Shown here: positions 6,793 to 14,783 of the stretch, in pieces
How the letters are laid out: every line of letters begins with the position of its first letter
Numbering within the stretch: the stretch's first letter is position 1
Assembly (NCBI GenBank): GCA_023396555.1
Contig: JAEWWC010000089.1
Span: 1-30,181 of the forward strand
Length of the DNA stretch: 30,181 bases
Origin: Bacillota bacterium
GTDB taxonomy: Bacteria > Bacillota > Clostridia > Christensenellales > SZUA-584
Direction: 5' to 3'
Made by a program: the position numbers and the translations under genes
Notes under the pieces: model-generated
What the model was told of the DNA's origin: nothing
The model's input: only the letters and a program-made list of their open reading frames with translations
Databases searched by the model: none

Positions 6793-8034
6793 ATGAACAT
6801 TCAGGCGGAGTACGATGCCAGATTAAAAAGGGTGATGGACGCAACCAAACTCGTTGAGCCGGACAGGGTGCCGCTTGTGCCGGTCTTTCAGGCTTTCCCT
6901 ATCTATTATGCGGGATCATGTACGGTGCAAGACGCGATGGAGGACTTCAATAAGGCGGCGGAAGCATACGACATATTCTATCGGCATTTCAAGCCGGACC
7001 TAGGGTGGGACCCGATACTGTTCTTCCCCACCAATTACATGGAATCTGCGGGCATCACATGGTTCCGGTGGCCGGGCAAGCATATAGAGGACCCCAACAT
7101 CATGTATCAATACATTGAAGGCGAATACATGAAGGGCGACGAGTACGAGGAAGCCATCGACGACATCACCAAGTTCATGATGAACAAGTGGATACCGCGC
7201 AGCTTCGCCAACCTGTCCGGTCTGGCCAAGATCGATTTCCGCAACTCGATGTGGTTCGGGCACATGGGCGAGTTTGCGGCGTTCTCCGACCCTGAAGTGA
7301 TCGCATCGCTGGAGGCGCTGGTGACCACGGGCAAGCACCTGCTCGACTGGTTCGGCAAGCTGGGCGGTTACCGCCAGAAGATGAAGGAGCAGTTCGGCAT
7401 GCCGCTGCTGTATTCGGGCTTCGCCTACGCCCCGTTCGACATGATCGGTGACAGTATGCGCGGCACGGAAAACATACTGATGGACATGTACGACCACCCG
7501 GACGAACTGCTGCGCCTGATCGACGTGGTCACCAAGTTTGCGATCAAAGATACCATCGCGAGCTGCTCAGGACAGGCGACGCCCTTCGTCTGGTTCTGGC
7601 TGCACAAGGGCGTGGACGAGTTTATGTCGGATGAGCAGTTTAAAAAATTCTACTGGCCGTCATTGCTCAAGTACCTGACGGCGGTCGCGGACGCCGGTCT
7701 CACGCCGGTGGTATATGTCGAAGGTAGATACAACAATCGGTTGGAGTATTTAAGAGATGTGCCGCCGGGCAAGTGCATATTCTCGTTTGAATACACCGAC
7801 ATGCAGAAAGCGAAGAAGGTGCTGGGCGGCCATTCATGCATCATGGGCAACGTGCCAGCGGTGACACTGTCCTATGGTACCAAGCAGCAGGTGGTTGACT
7901 ACTGCAAGATGCTGATCGATACCTGCGCGCCGGGTGGCGGCTTCATCATGGACAGCGGCACGATGATCGACGACGCCAAGGTGGAGAACATCGAAGCCAT
8001 GTTTGAAACCACCTTCACCTACGGCGTCCGGTAA
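6793..8034 (+). CDS. Uroporphyrinogen decarboxylase (UroD/MtaA) superfamily protein
   Basis: The 413-residue product has the fold signature of the UroD superfamily, which includes heme-pathway decarboxylases and corrinoid-dependent methyltransferases such as MtaA. Recognisable blocks are EPDRVPLVPVFQAFP near the N-terminus, YDHPDELLRLID mid-protein, the VVYVEGRYNNRLEYL strand region, CIMGNVPAV and the C-terminal GGGFIMDSG. The region where MtaA-type enzymes carry zinc-binding His/Cys reads VEGRYNN here, so a standard zinc methyltransferase site is not evident. No hem genes and no corrinoid protein flank it, so heme synthesis is unlikely and the substrate is unknown. The ATG at 6793 follows GGAGGT by seven bases; the in-frame GTG at 6778 overlaps that ribosome site and is rejected. 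It is a single-gene unit with its own promoter and terminator. Confidence 0.85.
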   Translation: MNIQAEYDARLKRVMDATKLVEPDRVPLVPVFQAFPIYYAGSCTVQDAMEDFNKAAEAYDIFYRHFKPDLGWDPILFFPTNYMESAGITWFRWPGKHIEDPNIMYQYIEGEYMKGDEYEEAIDDITKFMMNKWIPRSFANLSGLAKIDFRNSMWFGHMGEFAAFSDPEVIASLEALVTTGKHLLDWFGKLGGYRQKMKEQFGMPLLYSGFAYAPFDMIGDSMRGTENILMDMYDHPDELLRLIDVVTKFAIKDTIASCSGQATPFVWFWLHKGVDEFMSDEQFKKFYWPSLLKYLTAVADAGLTPVVYVEGRYNNRLEYLRDVPPGKCIFSFEYTDMQKAKKVLGGHSCIMGNVPAVTLSYGTKQQVVDYCKMLIDTCAPGGGFIMDSGTMIDDAKVENIEAMFETTFTYGVR

Positions 8035-8061
8035 GCTCTGCATACTGCAACAGGCCCGTAC

Positions 8062-8092
8062 AGCCCTCCGCCCACACAGCGGAGGGCTTTTT
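8062..8092 (+). terminator. Intrinsic terminator of the UroD-family gene
   Basis: A perfect 10-bp stem (AGCCCTCCGC 8062-8071 with GCGGAGGGCT 8079-8088) with a 7-nt loop is followed by a T run. Confidence 0.93.
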
Positions 8093-8127
8093 CCGACTTA
8101 GACCTCTGCGGTGGATTTTTGGGGAAT

Positions 8128-8169
8128 AAAAAATCCCTCGAGTCTGATTGTTCAAGCCCGGGGGATTTT
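8128..8169 (-). terminator. Terminator of the ytfJ transcript
   Basis: On the minus strand AAAATCCC (8162-8169) pairs with GGGATTTT (8130-8137) around a long, partly self-complementary loop, and a T run follows. It lies 13 bp beyond the ytfJ stop and converges with the terminator at 8062-8092. Confidence 0.7.
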
Positions 8170-8181
8170 CTATTTCCCTGA

Positions 8182-8628
8182 TCAGCCTCCCATCGGGGAG
8201 TTTTGCTGATTGTTTTGTTGTGCACCCTGTTGCTGTTGGCCGCTTTGTTGGCCGCCCATCCCCATACTGCTGATGATCTGTGGTATCTTACTAATCACCT
8301 GGTTCATGCCGCCAGGTGCCGCTATGGGCGCCAACATTACATTGTTATTGTCGATCACAATAACCGCGTCCGCGCATAGCTTGGCACCCACTCCCAGCGC
8401 ACCCCCGCCCATATTGCTCGGAACCGCAGCGGCTGCCGGGCTCGTTGAAGCGGTTTTGCTTTTGCTGGAGTGTGTATCCCCACCGCCATATCCCAGAGTA
8501 ATGGACATCACGGGTAGAAATGTTTTGTCCCCTTGGGTGACCGGCTTGCCGATCAGCCCTTCCTTTTGTGAAAAAGTCTCCATGTTTGTAAATAATGTGT
8601 CTACGTACTGATTTAAGCTTTGCTCCAT
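8182..8628 (-). CDS. ytfJ: GerW/YtfJ family sporulation protein
   Basis: A 148-residue protein with the GerW/YtfJ layout: a short helical N-terminus (residues 1-20), a KPVTQGDKTFLPVMSITLGY core, a Gly/Ser/Ala-rich middle, a GVGAKLCADAVIVI strand segment and a variable tail. The tail (last 25 residues) is rich in Gln, Asn and Gly and looks disordered. GerW is needed for normal spore germination in Bacillus; the biochemical role is not settled. The gene overlaps the DUF2953 gene upstream by 16 bp and has GGAGG ten bases before its ATG, so the two are translationally coupled. The same pair (ytfI-ytfJ) exists in Bacillus, which strengthens both calls. Confidence 0.9.
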   Translation of the reverse strand: MEQSLNQYVDTLFTNMETFSQKEGLIGKPVTQGDKTFLPVMSITLGYGGGDTHSSKSKTASTSPAAAAVPSNMGGGALGVGAKLCADAVIVIDNNNVMLAPIAAPGGMNQVISKIPQIISSMGMGGQQSGQQQQGAQQNNQQNSPMGG

Positions 8629-9164
8629 TCTCCTTGCCTCCTGCTTTTTTTGTTATTGTCTGCGAAATTTAAAAGCGTATTCCCGATTCTAAGCTGCGCG
8701 GACGCTTCCACATGCACGTAGCTGTGCAGAGCTGTGAAATCCGGAGAATACGACAACCTGTCCACCTGGACGAAGGATAAAACCGCTCCGGCCACGCCCG
8801 ACGCCAGCCCCGTCACAAAGGGATCACGCAGGGAGTACCTCGCGTCCGCCTCTATGTCCGATACGTCAGCGGCGCGTAGCCAGTCCAACGCTTTCCCTTT
8901 TTCACTTGTGTGACCCAGCGCTTTGCGCCACACTCTAATATTTAAAACAAAAACCGATATTATGGGGCGGTTATTTTTCAGCTCTCCCCGAACCTTAACA
9001 AAAAGCCCAAGAACGCTGGCCTTAAGCCAGGTGGACTCGTTGTCCATATGGAACACGCATGTTACCGGCAGCGGGCTGATCAGAAAAATGCCCACCAACA
9101 GCACCAGGATCAGCAATACAATCAAAAAAACCATGATTCCCCTTTTTCCGATAAGGTTTCTCAT
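8613..9164 (-). CDS. DUF2953 membrane-anchored protein (YtfI-like)
   Basis: The product, 183 residues from the ATG at 9162-9164, begins with a short basic stretch and one strong hydrophobic helix (about residues 7-30, FLIVLLILVLLVGIFL). A soluble domain with the RGELKNNRPIISVFVLNI pattern of DUF2953 proteins follows. In Bacillus the equivalent gene ytfI lies directly before ytfJ, and here the stop overlaps the ytfJ start by 16 bp. An in-frame TTG at 9182 extends the frame, but it lacks a ribosome site while GAAAGAG precedes the ATG at 9164. Function is unknown; a role in sporulation is inferred from the conserved partner gene. Confidence 0.85.
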   Translation of the reverse strand: MRNLIGKRGIMVFLIVLLILVLLVGIFLISPLPVTCVFHMDNESTWLKASVLGLFVKVRGELKNNRPIISVFVLNIRVWRKALGHTSEKGKALDWLRAADVSDIEADARYSLRDPFVTGLASGVAGAVLSFVQVDRLSYSPDFTALHSYVHVEASAQLRIGNTLLNFADNNKKSRRQGEWSKA

Positions 9165-9222
9165 GGTATTTTGCTCTTTCAATAATCGTATATACGTAAT
9201 TACAATTGGTATTTTTTACGTT

Positions 9223-11178
9223 CTATTTAATCATCTCTTCAAACTCCGCCTCGCTGATGACAACTACGCCCAGCGCCTGCGCTTTCGCGAGCTTGCTGCC
9301 CGCGCTCTCCCCTGCCAGCACATAATCGGTCGCCTTGCTGACAGACGACGCCACTTCGCCGCCGAGTGATTCGATGATGTCCGATGCTTCCTTGCGCGTG
9401 TACTTCGTGAGCGTGCCGGTCAGCACCACCTTCTTGCCGGTAAACGGGGACTGCTTTGCCGCCTTGCGCTCAAACTGCGGATGGACGCCTGCCTCCTCCA
9501 TACGCCGGATGATACGGCGCACGCGTTCGTCTCCGAAGAAATCGACGAAATTGCGGGCCAGCGTAGGGCCCACGCCGTCTATGGTCAGCAGGTCTTCCTC
9601 CTCCGCCGCTGCGAGCGCATCCACGCTGCCATAACGGTTAGCGAGGTCCTTGCCCGTCTTGGAACCGATGCCCGGTATGCCCAGCGCGTAGATAAACGCC
9701 GCCAGCGGGCGTGTCTTGCTGCGCTCTATCGCCGCCCGCAGGTTTTCCGCCTTCTTGTCGCCGAAGCCGGGCAGCTCCTTGAGCTTCTCATAGTTTAGAT
9801 AGTACAAATCGGACACATCGGCCAGGCCCATATGGTCGTACAGCGCTTCCGCCGTCCTGTCCGAAAACGTCTCGATGTTCATCGCGTCCCGCGACGCGAA
9901 ATGCGCAATCGCGCGGGTCAGCTGCGGGCGGCACAGCAGTATGTTCTCGCAGAACAGGTGCGCGCCCTTTTCCGTTACCGGATGCCCACATGCCGGGCAT
10001 ATGTCAGGTGGCACGATGTCCTGCGACTCGGGCAGGTATTCCGCCACGCCCAGTATCTCGGGTATCACGTCGCCCGAGCGACGCAGAAACACGCGGCAGG
10101 GTACCTTCACGCCCTTGCGCTGTATGTCGCCGTAGTTGTTCAGTGTCGCGCGCGACACCGAAACACCCGCAATGTCCACCGGCTCCAGCACTGCGCCCGG
10201 TGTCAGCTTGCCGGTGCGCCCCACCTGCCAGATCACGTCCAGCAGCGTCGTCGTCTTCTCGTCCGCGGCGAACTTATAAGCCACCGCCCAGCGGGGAAAC
10301 TTCTGCGTGAAGCCCAACCGCTTGCGTACGGCGTAGCTGTCGATCTTAATCACCGCGCCATCGATCAGGAAATCAAGGCTGCTGCGCTTCTGCTCCGCCT
10401 CGGCCACGGCGTCCATTACGCCCGCAAGACTGCGCTCCGTCCGCGAGAAATCACTGACCGGGAAGTGGTTGTCGCGCAGGAACTCCAGCATCTCACGGTG
10501 GGACGCAAACGGTTCCCCATCCTTATATCCCACGCCGTAACACACGAGGCTTAAGGCTCGCCTTGCCGTCTCTGCCGGGTCCAGATTACGCAGCGCGCCA
10601 GCCGCGGCGTTGCGTGCGTTCTTCAACGGCTCGTCCGCCGTTTCGTTATACTTCTTCAGCTGCGACAGGCGCATGATGCCCTCGCCCTGCACCTCCAGCA
10701 GCCCCTGATACGGTATGGACAGCGGCACAGATTTGATCGTCATCACCTGCCGCGTGATCACCTCGCCCACGCTGCCATCGCCGCGCGTCGCCGCGGAGAC
10801 GAGAAAGCCTCCATCATAGCGCAGGTTCACCGTCAGCCCGTCGAACTTATACTCCACCACGTAGGTGTACGGCTCGTCGGCGATCTTCCTTGCGCGTTGC
10901 TCCCACAACTGCAGTTCCTCCTCGGTACGCACCTTGTCCAGGCTGTACAGCGAAGCCAGATGCGCCTGCTTTTCGAAGCCGAGCAACACGTCGCCGCCCA
11001 CCCGCCTCGTGGGCGAGTCGGGGCGCACATAGCCCGTCTGCGCTTCCAATGCCGCCAACTCGTCGTAAAGTACGTCATATTCAACGTCGCTAACGGTAGG
11101 ACTGTCCAACGTGTAGTACCGATAGGCGTGAGCATTGAGCTCACCAACCAGCACGTCGATCCTCTGCTTGTCGTCCAT
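9223..11178 (-). CDS. ligA: NAD-dependent DNA ligase LigA
   Basis: A full-length 651-residue ligase that seals nicks during replication and repair using NAD+. It has an N-terminal Ia domain, the adenylation motif KFDG with the nucleotide-accepting lysine at residue 111, an OB fold, a four-cysteine zinc finger (CPAC followed by CENILLC), helix-hairpin-helix repeats (LPGFGDKKAENL, IPGIGSKTGKDLA, IDGVGPTLA) and a C-terminal BRCT domain starting at FTGKKVVLTG. The start at 11178 is chosen because family homology begins at MDDKQRID and AAGGA lies ten bases upstream. The 45 codons further upstream in the open frame lie inside pcrA. It follows pcrA with a 13-bp gap, the same order as in Bacillus, and is surely co-transcribed. 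Confidence 0.97.
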   Translation of the reverse strand: MDDKQRIDVLVGELNAHAYRYYTLDSPTVSDVEYDVLYDELAALEAQTGYVRPDSPTRRVGGDVLLGFEKQAHLASLYSLDKVRTEEELQLWEQRARKIADEPYTYVVEYKFDGLTVNLRYDGGFLVSAATRGDGSVGEVITRQVMTIKSVPLSIPYQGLLEVQGEGIMRLSQLKKYNETADEPLKNARNAAAGALRNLDPAETARRALSLVCYGVGYKDGEPFASHREMLEFLRDNHFPVSDFSRTERSLAGVMDAVAEAEQKRSSLDFLIDGAVIKIDSYAVRKRLGFTQKFPRWAVAYKFAADEKTTTLLDVIWQVGRTGKLTPGAVLEPVDIAGVSVSRATLNNYGDIQRKGVKVPCRVFLRRSGDVIPEILGVAEYLPESQDIVPPDICPACGHPVTEKGAHLFCENILLCRPQLTRAIAHFASRDAMNIETFSDRTAEALYDHMGLADVSDLYYLNYEKLKELPGFGDKKAENLRAAIERSKTRPLAAFIYALGIPGIGSKTGKDLANRYGSVDALAAAEEEDLLTIDGVGPTLARNFVDFFGDERVRRIIRRMEEAGVHPQFERKAAKQSPFTGKKVVLTGTLTKYTRKEASDIIESLGGEVASSVSKATDYVLAGESAGSKLAKAQALGVVVISEAEFEEMIK

Positions 11179-11191
11179 ACACCAAGTCCTT

Positions 11192-13414
11192 CTATACGAT
11201 CTCAAGCGGCGCGAACGCCACAAACATCTTCTTCTCTCCGGCGGTGTCGAAACGTACCACCGCAATCTTTTCCTCGCCCGCACCGTTGGTGGACACGATC
11301 TGGCCGCGACCAAACTTGGGATGCGACACCACCCGCCCGGTTACAAACTCATCCGGCGAATGCTGCGCCTTCGCTTTGGGCTCCGCTGCCGCCGGCATCT
11401 TCACCCGCCCCTGCGCGAACGAATACGGGCTGTTGCTGGTCGGCTCGTTCGAGAAGAACGCCGGCGTGTTGCGCTTCACCCCTGCCGGTTCCATGCAGCC
11501 GTCCGGCACCTCGCCGAGGAAGCGGGAACGCTTTGCCTCCATGCGCTCGAACCCGGCCCCCACCCGCACGAACCGCGTAGTGCTCCAGGTGAGGTAAAGC
11601 CGCTTCTTCGCGCGCGTCATGCCCACGTAGCACAGCCGCCGCTCCTCCTCCACATCGCCGTCCATCAGGCTGATCTGGTGCGGCAGCAGTCCTTCCTGCA
11701 GCCCCACCATGAAGACGATGGGGAACTCGAGGCCCTTGGCGCTGTGCAGCGTCATCATCATGATCTTGTCGTCCTCGTCGCCTACGTTATCCACGTCGGA
11801 AACCAGAGCGTTGCGCTCGAGGAACGCCTCCAGCGATGCGCCTTCCCCGGCTTCCCGCTCGAAATCTGACACGCTGCGCAGGAATTCCTCCACGTTCAGC
11901 ACGCGCATGCGCCCCTCCGCCGTGGTGTCCGCCATCAGCGCAGCGCGTAAACCGGACGCATCGATCACCTTCTCCACCGTCTGCAGCACCGTGCGCTGCG
12001 ACATCTGCGCGCGGATGCCGTCCATCATATCCACAAAGCTTTTAAGCGCATCGGCGGTTTTCTTGGCCAACAACGCGTCCGCCTCGCGGCTCATGCGCAT
12101 CAGCGAACACTGGCTTTCCTGCGCGGCTTCGTTTAGTTTGCCCAGCGATGCCTCGCCGATACCCCGGCGCGGCACACCGACAGCGCGCATGAAGCACAGA
12201 TCCGCGCTCGGGTTGCACAACAGGTTCAGGTACGCAAGCACGTCCTTGATCTCCTTGCGGTCGTAGAAGCTCTGGCCGCCATATATCACGTACGGCACAC
12301 CGCGCTCCTTGAACTTGTTTTCCAACACGCGCGACTGGCTGTTTACGCGGTACAACACCGCGATGTCGGCTGCGGTATACTTGCTCTCGCGCAGCAGGCT
12401 GGCCGCCTTTTCGGCCACGAACTGCGCTTCCTCGATATCGCTTTCCGCCTGAAACTCCAGCGGTTTCTGGCCCGTTGTCATGGACGACCACAGCTCCTTG
12501 CCCATACGCGCGCTGTTGTTGCGTATCACGCCGTTGGCCGCGTCCAGTATTCCCTGATGCGAGCGGTAATTCTGCTCCAGCCGGATTACCTTCGAGCCCT
12601 TGAAATCCTTCTCGAAGTCCAGTATGTTGGAGATGTCCGCGCCGCGCCAGCCGTATATCGACTGGTCGTCGTCCCCCACCACGAATATGTTGCCGTGCCC
12701 GCCCGCCAGCAGCTTCACAATGCGGTACTGCACCGCGTTGGTGTCCTGATACTCGTCCACCATGATGTAGCGGAAGCGCCGCTGGTATTTCTCCAGCACA
12801 TCCGGATACTCTTCAAACAGCAGCAGCGTCTTAATTAGCAAGTCGTCGAAGTCCAGCGCGTTGCTGGCACGCAGCTTGTCCTCATACCGCGCGTAGACAC
12901 GGGCCGTCAGCTTCACCGTATCGCCGCTGCCGGACACCTGTTTGTACTGTTCCACATACTGTGCCGGGTTCACGCCGTCGTTCTTCGCCCGGCTGATGGC
13001 ATTACGCGCGCTGCGCGGGTCGATCACGTCCTTATCGATGTCCAGCTCCTTGAGGCAGTCCTTGACCACGGTCAGCGCGTCCGTCGCATCGTATATCGAA
13101 AAGCCGCGCGCGTAACCCAACCGGTCGCCCTCCATGCGCATCAGTTTGGCGCACATCGCGTGGAAGGTGCTCACCCACATTTCGCCCGCATCCGGTACCA
13201 GCACCGCAATGCGCTGCTTCATCTCCGCCGCCGCTTTATTGGTAAACGTTAGCGCCAGTATCTGCCATGGCGCTATCCCCTGCTCAATCAAATATGCCGC
13301 CCGTGTGGTCAGCACGCGCGTTTTGCCGGAACCGGCTCCCGCCAGCACCAGCACAGCCCCTTCGGTCTGCAGCACTGCCTCCCGCTGTCTGTCATTCAGT
13401 CCGCTTAGATTCAT
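11192..13414 (-). CDS. pcrA: ATP-dependent DNA helicase PcrA (UvrD/Rep family)
   Basis: A 740-residue superfamily 1A helicase translocating 3' to 5' on single-stranded DNA, acting in repair, replication restart and plasmid replication. All main motifs are visible: Q-motif LNDRQREAV (residues 6-14), Walker A AGAGSGKT (25-32), Walker B VDEYQDTN, motif III GDDDQSIYGWRGAD, motif IV EQNYRS, motif V TLHSAKGLEFPIVFMVGL and motif VI EERRLCYVGMTRAKK. The C-terminal region (VVSHPKFGRGQIVS onward) is the RNA-polymerase-binding Tudor-like tail typical of PcrA. The ATG at 13414 has GGGAGGA just upstream and overlaps the 3' end of yerC by 23 bp. In Bacillus pcrB sits directly before pcrA; it is absent here. 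Confidence 0.97.
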   Translation of the reverse strand: MNLSGLNDRQREAVLQTEGAVLVLAGAGSGKTRVLTTRAAYLIEQGIAPWQILALTFTNKAAAEMKQRIAVLVPDAGEMWVSTFHAMCAKLMRMEGDRLGYARGFSIYDATDALTVVKDCLKELDIDKDVIDPRSARNAISRAKNDGVNPAQYVEQYKQVSGSGDTVKLTARVYARYEDKLRASNALDFDDLLIKTLLLFEEYPDVLEKYQRRFRYIMVDEYQDTNAVQYRIVKLLAGGHGNIFVVGDDDQSIYGWRGADISNILDFEKDFKGSKVIRLEQNYRSHQGILDAANGVIRNNSARMGKELWSSMTTGQKPLEFQAESDIEEAQFVAEKAASLLRESKYTAADIAVLYRVNSQSRVLENKFKERGVPYVIYGGQSFYDRKEIKDVLAYLNLLCNPSADLCFMRAVGVPRRGIGEASLGKLNEAAQESQCSLMRMSREADALLAKKTADALKSFVDMMDGIRAQMSQRTVLQTVEKVIDASGLRAALMADTTAEGRMRVLNVEEFLRSVSDFEREAGEGASLEAFLERNALVSDVDNVGDEDDKIMMMTLHSAKGLEFPIVFMVGLQEGLLPHQISLMDGDVEEERRLCYVGMTRAKKRLYLTWSTTRFVRVGAGFERMEAKRSRFLGEVPDGCMEPAGVKRNTPAFFSNEPTSNSPYSFAQGRVKMPAAAEPKAKAQHSPDEFVTGRVVSHPKFGRGQIVSTNGAGEEKIAVVRFDTAGEKKMFVAFAPLEIV

Positions 13415-13709
13415 CTGTCCTCCCTGATAGTCGTTTCAATGCCATGCCATATCCACCCGTGCCATATAACAAACACCGGTTTACGCGGCTGATCGTTGCC
13501 GTGCTCGCGCCCGTCTCCGTGGAGATATCGTGGCAGGTGTGCTTGTCCTTGAGCAATTGGGCTACCTTGAAGCGCTGTGCGATGGAATTCAGCTCGGATA
13601 TCGTGCACAGGTCCTCGAAGAACATGTAGCACTCCTCCACCGTCTTCATTGTCAGCATGGCCTCAAACAGCCTGTCCATATCCTGGGATTTCAGCTTCGA
13701 TTCATACAT
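13392..13709 (-). CDS. yerC: YerC/YecD family TrpR-like protein
   Basis: A 105-residue DNA-binding protein of the TrpR-related YerC/YecD family. The core runs from MFFEDLCTISELNSIAQRF through LKDKHTCHDISTETGASTATISRV, a helix-turn-helix with the GASTATISR recognition helix. It lacks evidence for tryptophan sensing; the targets of this family are poorly known. The ATG at 13709 follows AAGGAGGAT by five bases. Its 3' end overlaps the pcrA start by 23 bp, so it heads the yerC-pcrA-ligA unit. In Bacillus yerC also lies shortly upstream of pcrA. Confidence 0.9.
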   Translation of the reverse strand: MYESKLKSQDMDRLFEAMLTMKTVEECYMFFEDLCTISELNSIAQRFKVAQLLKDKHTCHDISTETGASTATISRVNRCLLYGTGGYGMALKRLSGRTDESKRTE

Positions 13710-13763
13710 AGCCTATCCTCCTTATTGCCTAATGGAGCTCCCTCAATATTGATTTCATCATTG

Positions 13764-13930
13764 GGGGGATCGCCCCTCACCACTCGAGATATAAAATAGT
13801 CTAAAATTACGGAAAATGCCTTGACGGGCATTTTCCTTATGGGGTTCTCATACCCCTCCGGGGCATAGGCGGGATGCATCTCTTGAGTGGTGGTGTGGAG
13901 GCTGAGCCTCCACGGTTGTACTCCATGATG
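13764..13930 (+). repeat. Structured multi-hairpin intergenic repeat, copy A
   Basis: Three hairpins lie in series: GGAAAATGCC/GGCATTTTCC (13811-13820 with 13827-13836, perfect 10 bp), CCCC/GGGG (13853-13863), and GTGGAGGC/GCCTCCAC (13895-13913). An outer inverted repeat, CACCACTCGAG (13778-13788) with CTTGAGTGGTG (13882-13892), encloses the first two. The order and boundary sequences match the element at 24858-24957, although the stems differ in sequence. It fills the gap between the fumarylacetoacetate hydrolase-family gene and yerC. The orientation given is by convention. Confidence 0.75.
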
Positions 13931-13948
13931 CTTCGCCGGGAACCCCGA

Positions 13949-14701
13949 TTATATCACGCTGTTGCGCAGCGTCTCCAGCCCCTCGATGCGTATCTCGATC
14001 ACGCCGCCGCGACGCATCGGCCCGATACCTTCCGGCGTGCCCGTCGCAATGATATCGCCGGGCAGCAGCGTCATGCACTCGCTGAGGTAGCTCACCAGCT
14101 CCGCGGGCGCAAACAGCATGTCGTCCGTATTTCCGTCCTGCTTGATTTCGCCATCCAGTATGCTCTGCACACGTTTACCCACCGGGTTAAAATCCGTCTC
14201 CACATACGGCCCCACAGGGCAGAACGTATCGAACGACTTGCCGCGCGTCCACTGCCCGTCCGCCTTCTGCAGGTCGCGGGCCGTCACGTCGTTCAGCGCC
14301 GTATAGCCGAATATGTAAGCTGAGGCTTCCTCCGTCGTCACGTTCTTGCACTTTTTGCCTATCACCAGCGCCAGCTCCGCCTCGTGGTCCACCTGCGCCG
14401 AAACCACCGGCCACACGATCTCCTCGCCGTGCGCAATCAGCGCGGTCGTTGGCTTTAAGAATATCACCGGCCGCCCCAGCAGCGTTTCCTTCATCTCGGC
14501 GGCGTGTTTGGCGTAGTTAAGCCCTACCGCCACGATCTTGGTGGGTTCGGACGGCGGCAGCAGCTTCACATCATTGAGGCTGTATTCTTCACCCGTAAAC
14601 TGCGCGCCCTCATACGGGAGACCGCTCAGGCGTTTCACGTGCCCGTCTTCCAGTGCGGCGTAAAAATCCTCACCGTCATAGCACGCTCTTAAATATTGCA
14701 T
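13949..14701 (-). CDS. Fumarylacetoacetate hydrolase family protein
   Basis: A 250-residue single-domain member of the FAH superfamily, whose enzymes cleave or decarboxylate beta-keto and acylpyruvate compounds with a divalent metal. Metal-ligand and core motifs are visible: VGLNYAKHAAE, FLKPTTAL, the acidic DHEAELALVIG, NDVTARDLQ, GKSFDTFCPVGP and the C-terminal GTPEGIGP. The short N-terminal part (residues 1-50) is of the type seen in bacterial homologues of acylpyruvase/oxaloacetate decarboxylase. The precise substrate cannot be read from sequence, and neighbours (a single-stranded DNA-binding protein upstream, a repeat and yerC downstream) do not help. The ATG at 14701 has GGAG nine bases upstream. 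It is separated from the upstream gene by a terminator. Confidence 0.9.
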   Translation of the reverse strand: MQYLRACYDGEDFYAALEDGHVKRLSGLPYEGAQFTGEEYSLNDVKLLPPSEPTKIVAVGLNYAKHAAEMKETLLGRPVIFLKPTTALIAHGEEIVWPVVSAQVDHEAELALVIGKKCKNVTTEEASAYIFGYTALNDVTARDLQKADGQWTRGKSFDTFCPVGPYVETDFNPVGKRVQSILDGEIKQDGNTDDMLFAPAELVSYLSECMTLLPGDIIATGTPEGIGPMRRGGVIEIRIEGLETLRNSVI

Positions 14702-14728
14702 AATTTACTCCTTGCAAATACGCGTAAA

Positions 14729-14757
14729 AAAATATAAGAGTCCGGCTCTTATATTTT
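14729..14757. terminator. Terminator downstream of the tandem-OB gene
   Basis: A perfect 12-bp stem (AAAATATAAGAG 14729-14740 with CTCTTATATTTT 14746-14757) has a 5-nt loop. On the minus strand the stem ends in a T run, terminating the single-stranded DNA-binding protein transcript before the fumarylacetoacetate hydrolase-family gene. Confidence 0.88.
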
Positions 14758-14783
14758 AACATACTATCACGTTTTAAAAAAGC

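Noticed and set aside
8019..8225. 68-codon minus-strand frame downstream of the UroD-family gene
   Set aside because: It covers two terminators and overlaps the end of ytfJ; no family similarity.
13691..13879. 62-codon minus-strand frame crossing the structured repeat upstream of yerC
   Set aside because: It is a translation of the repeat and of the yerC leader, overlaps the yerC start and has no ribosome site. Similar short frames may be annotated wherever the repeat occurs.
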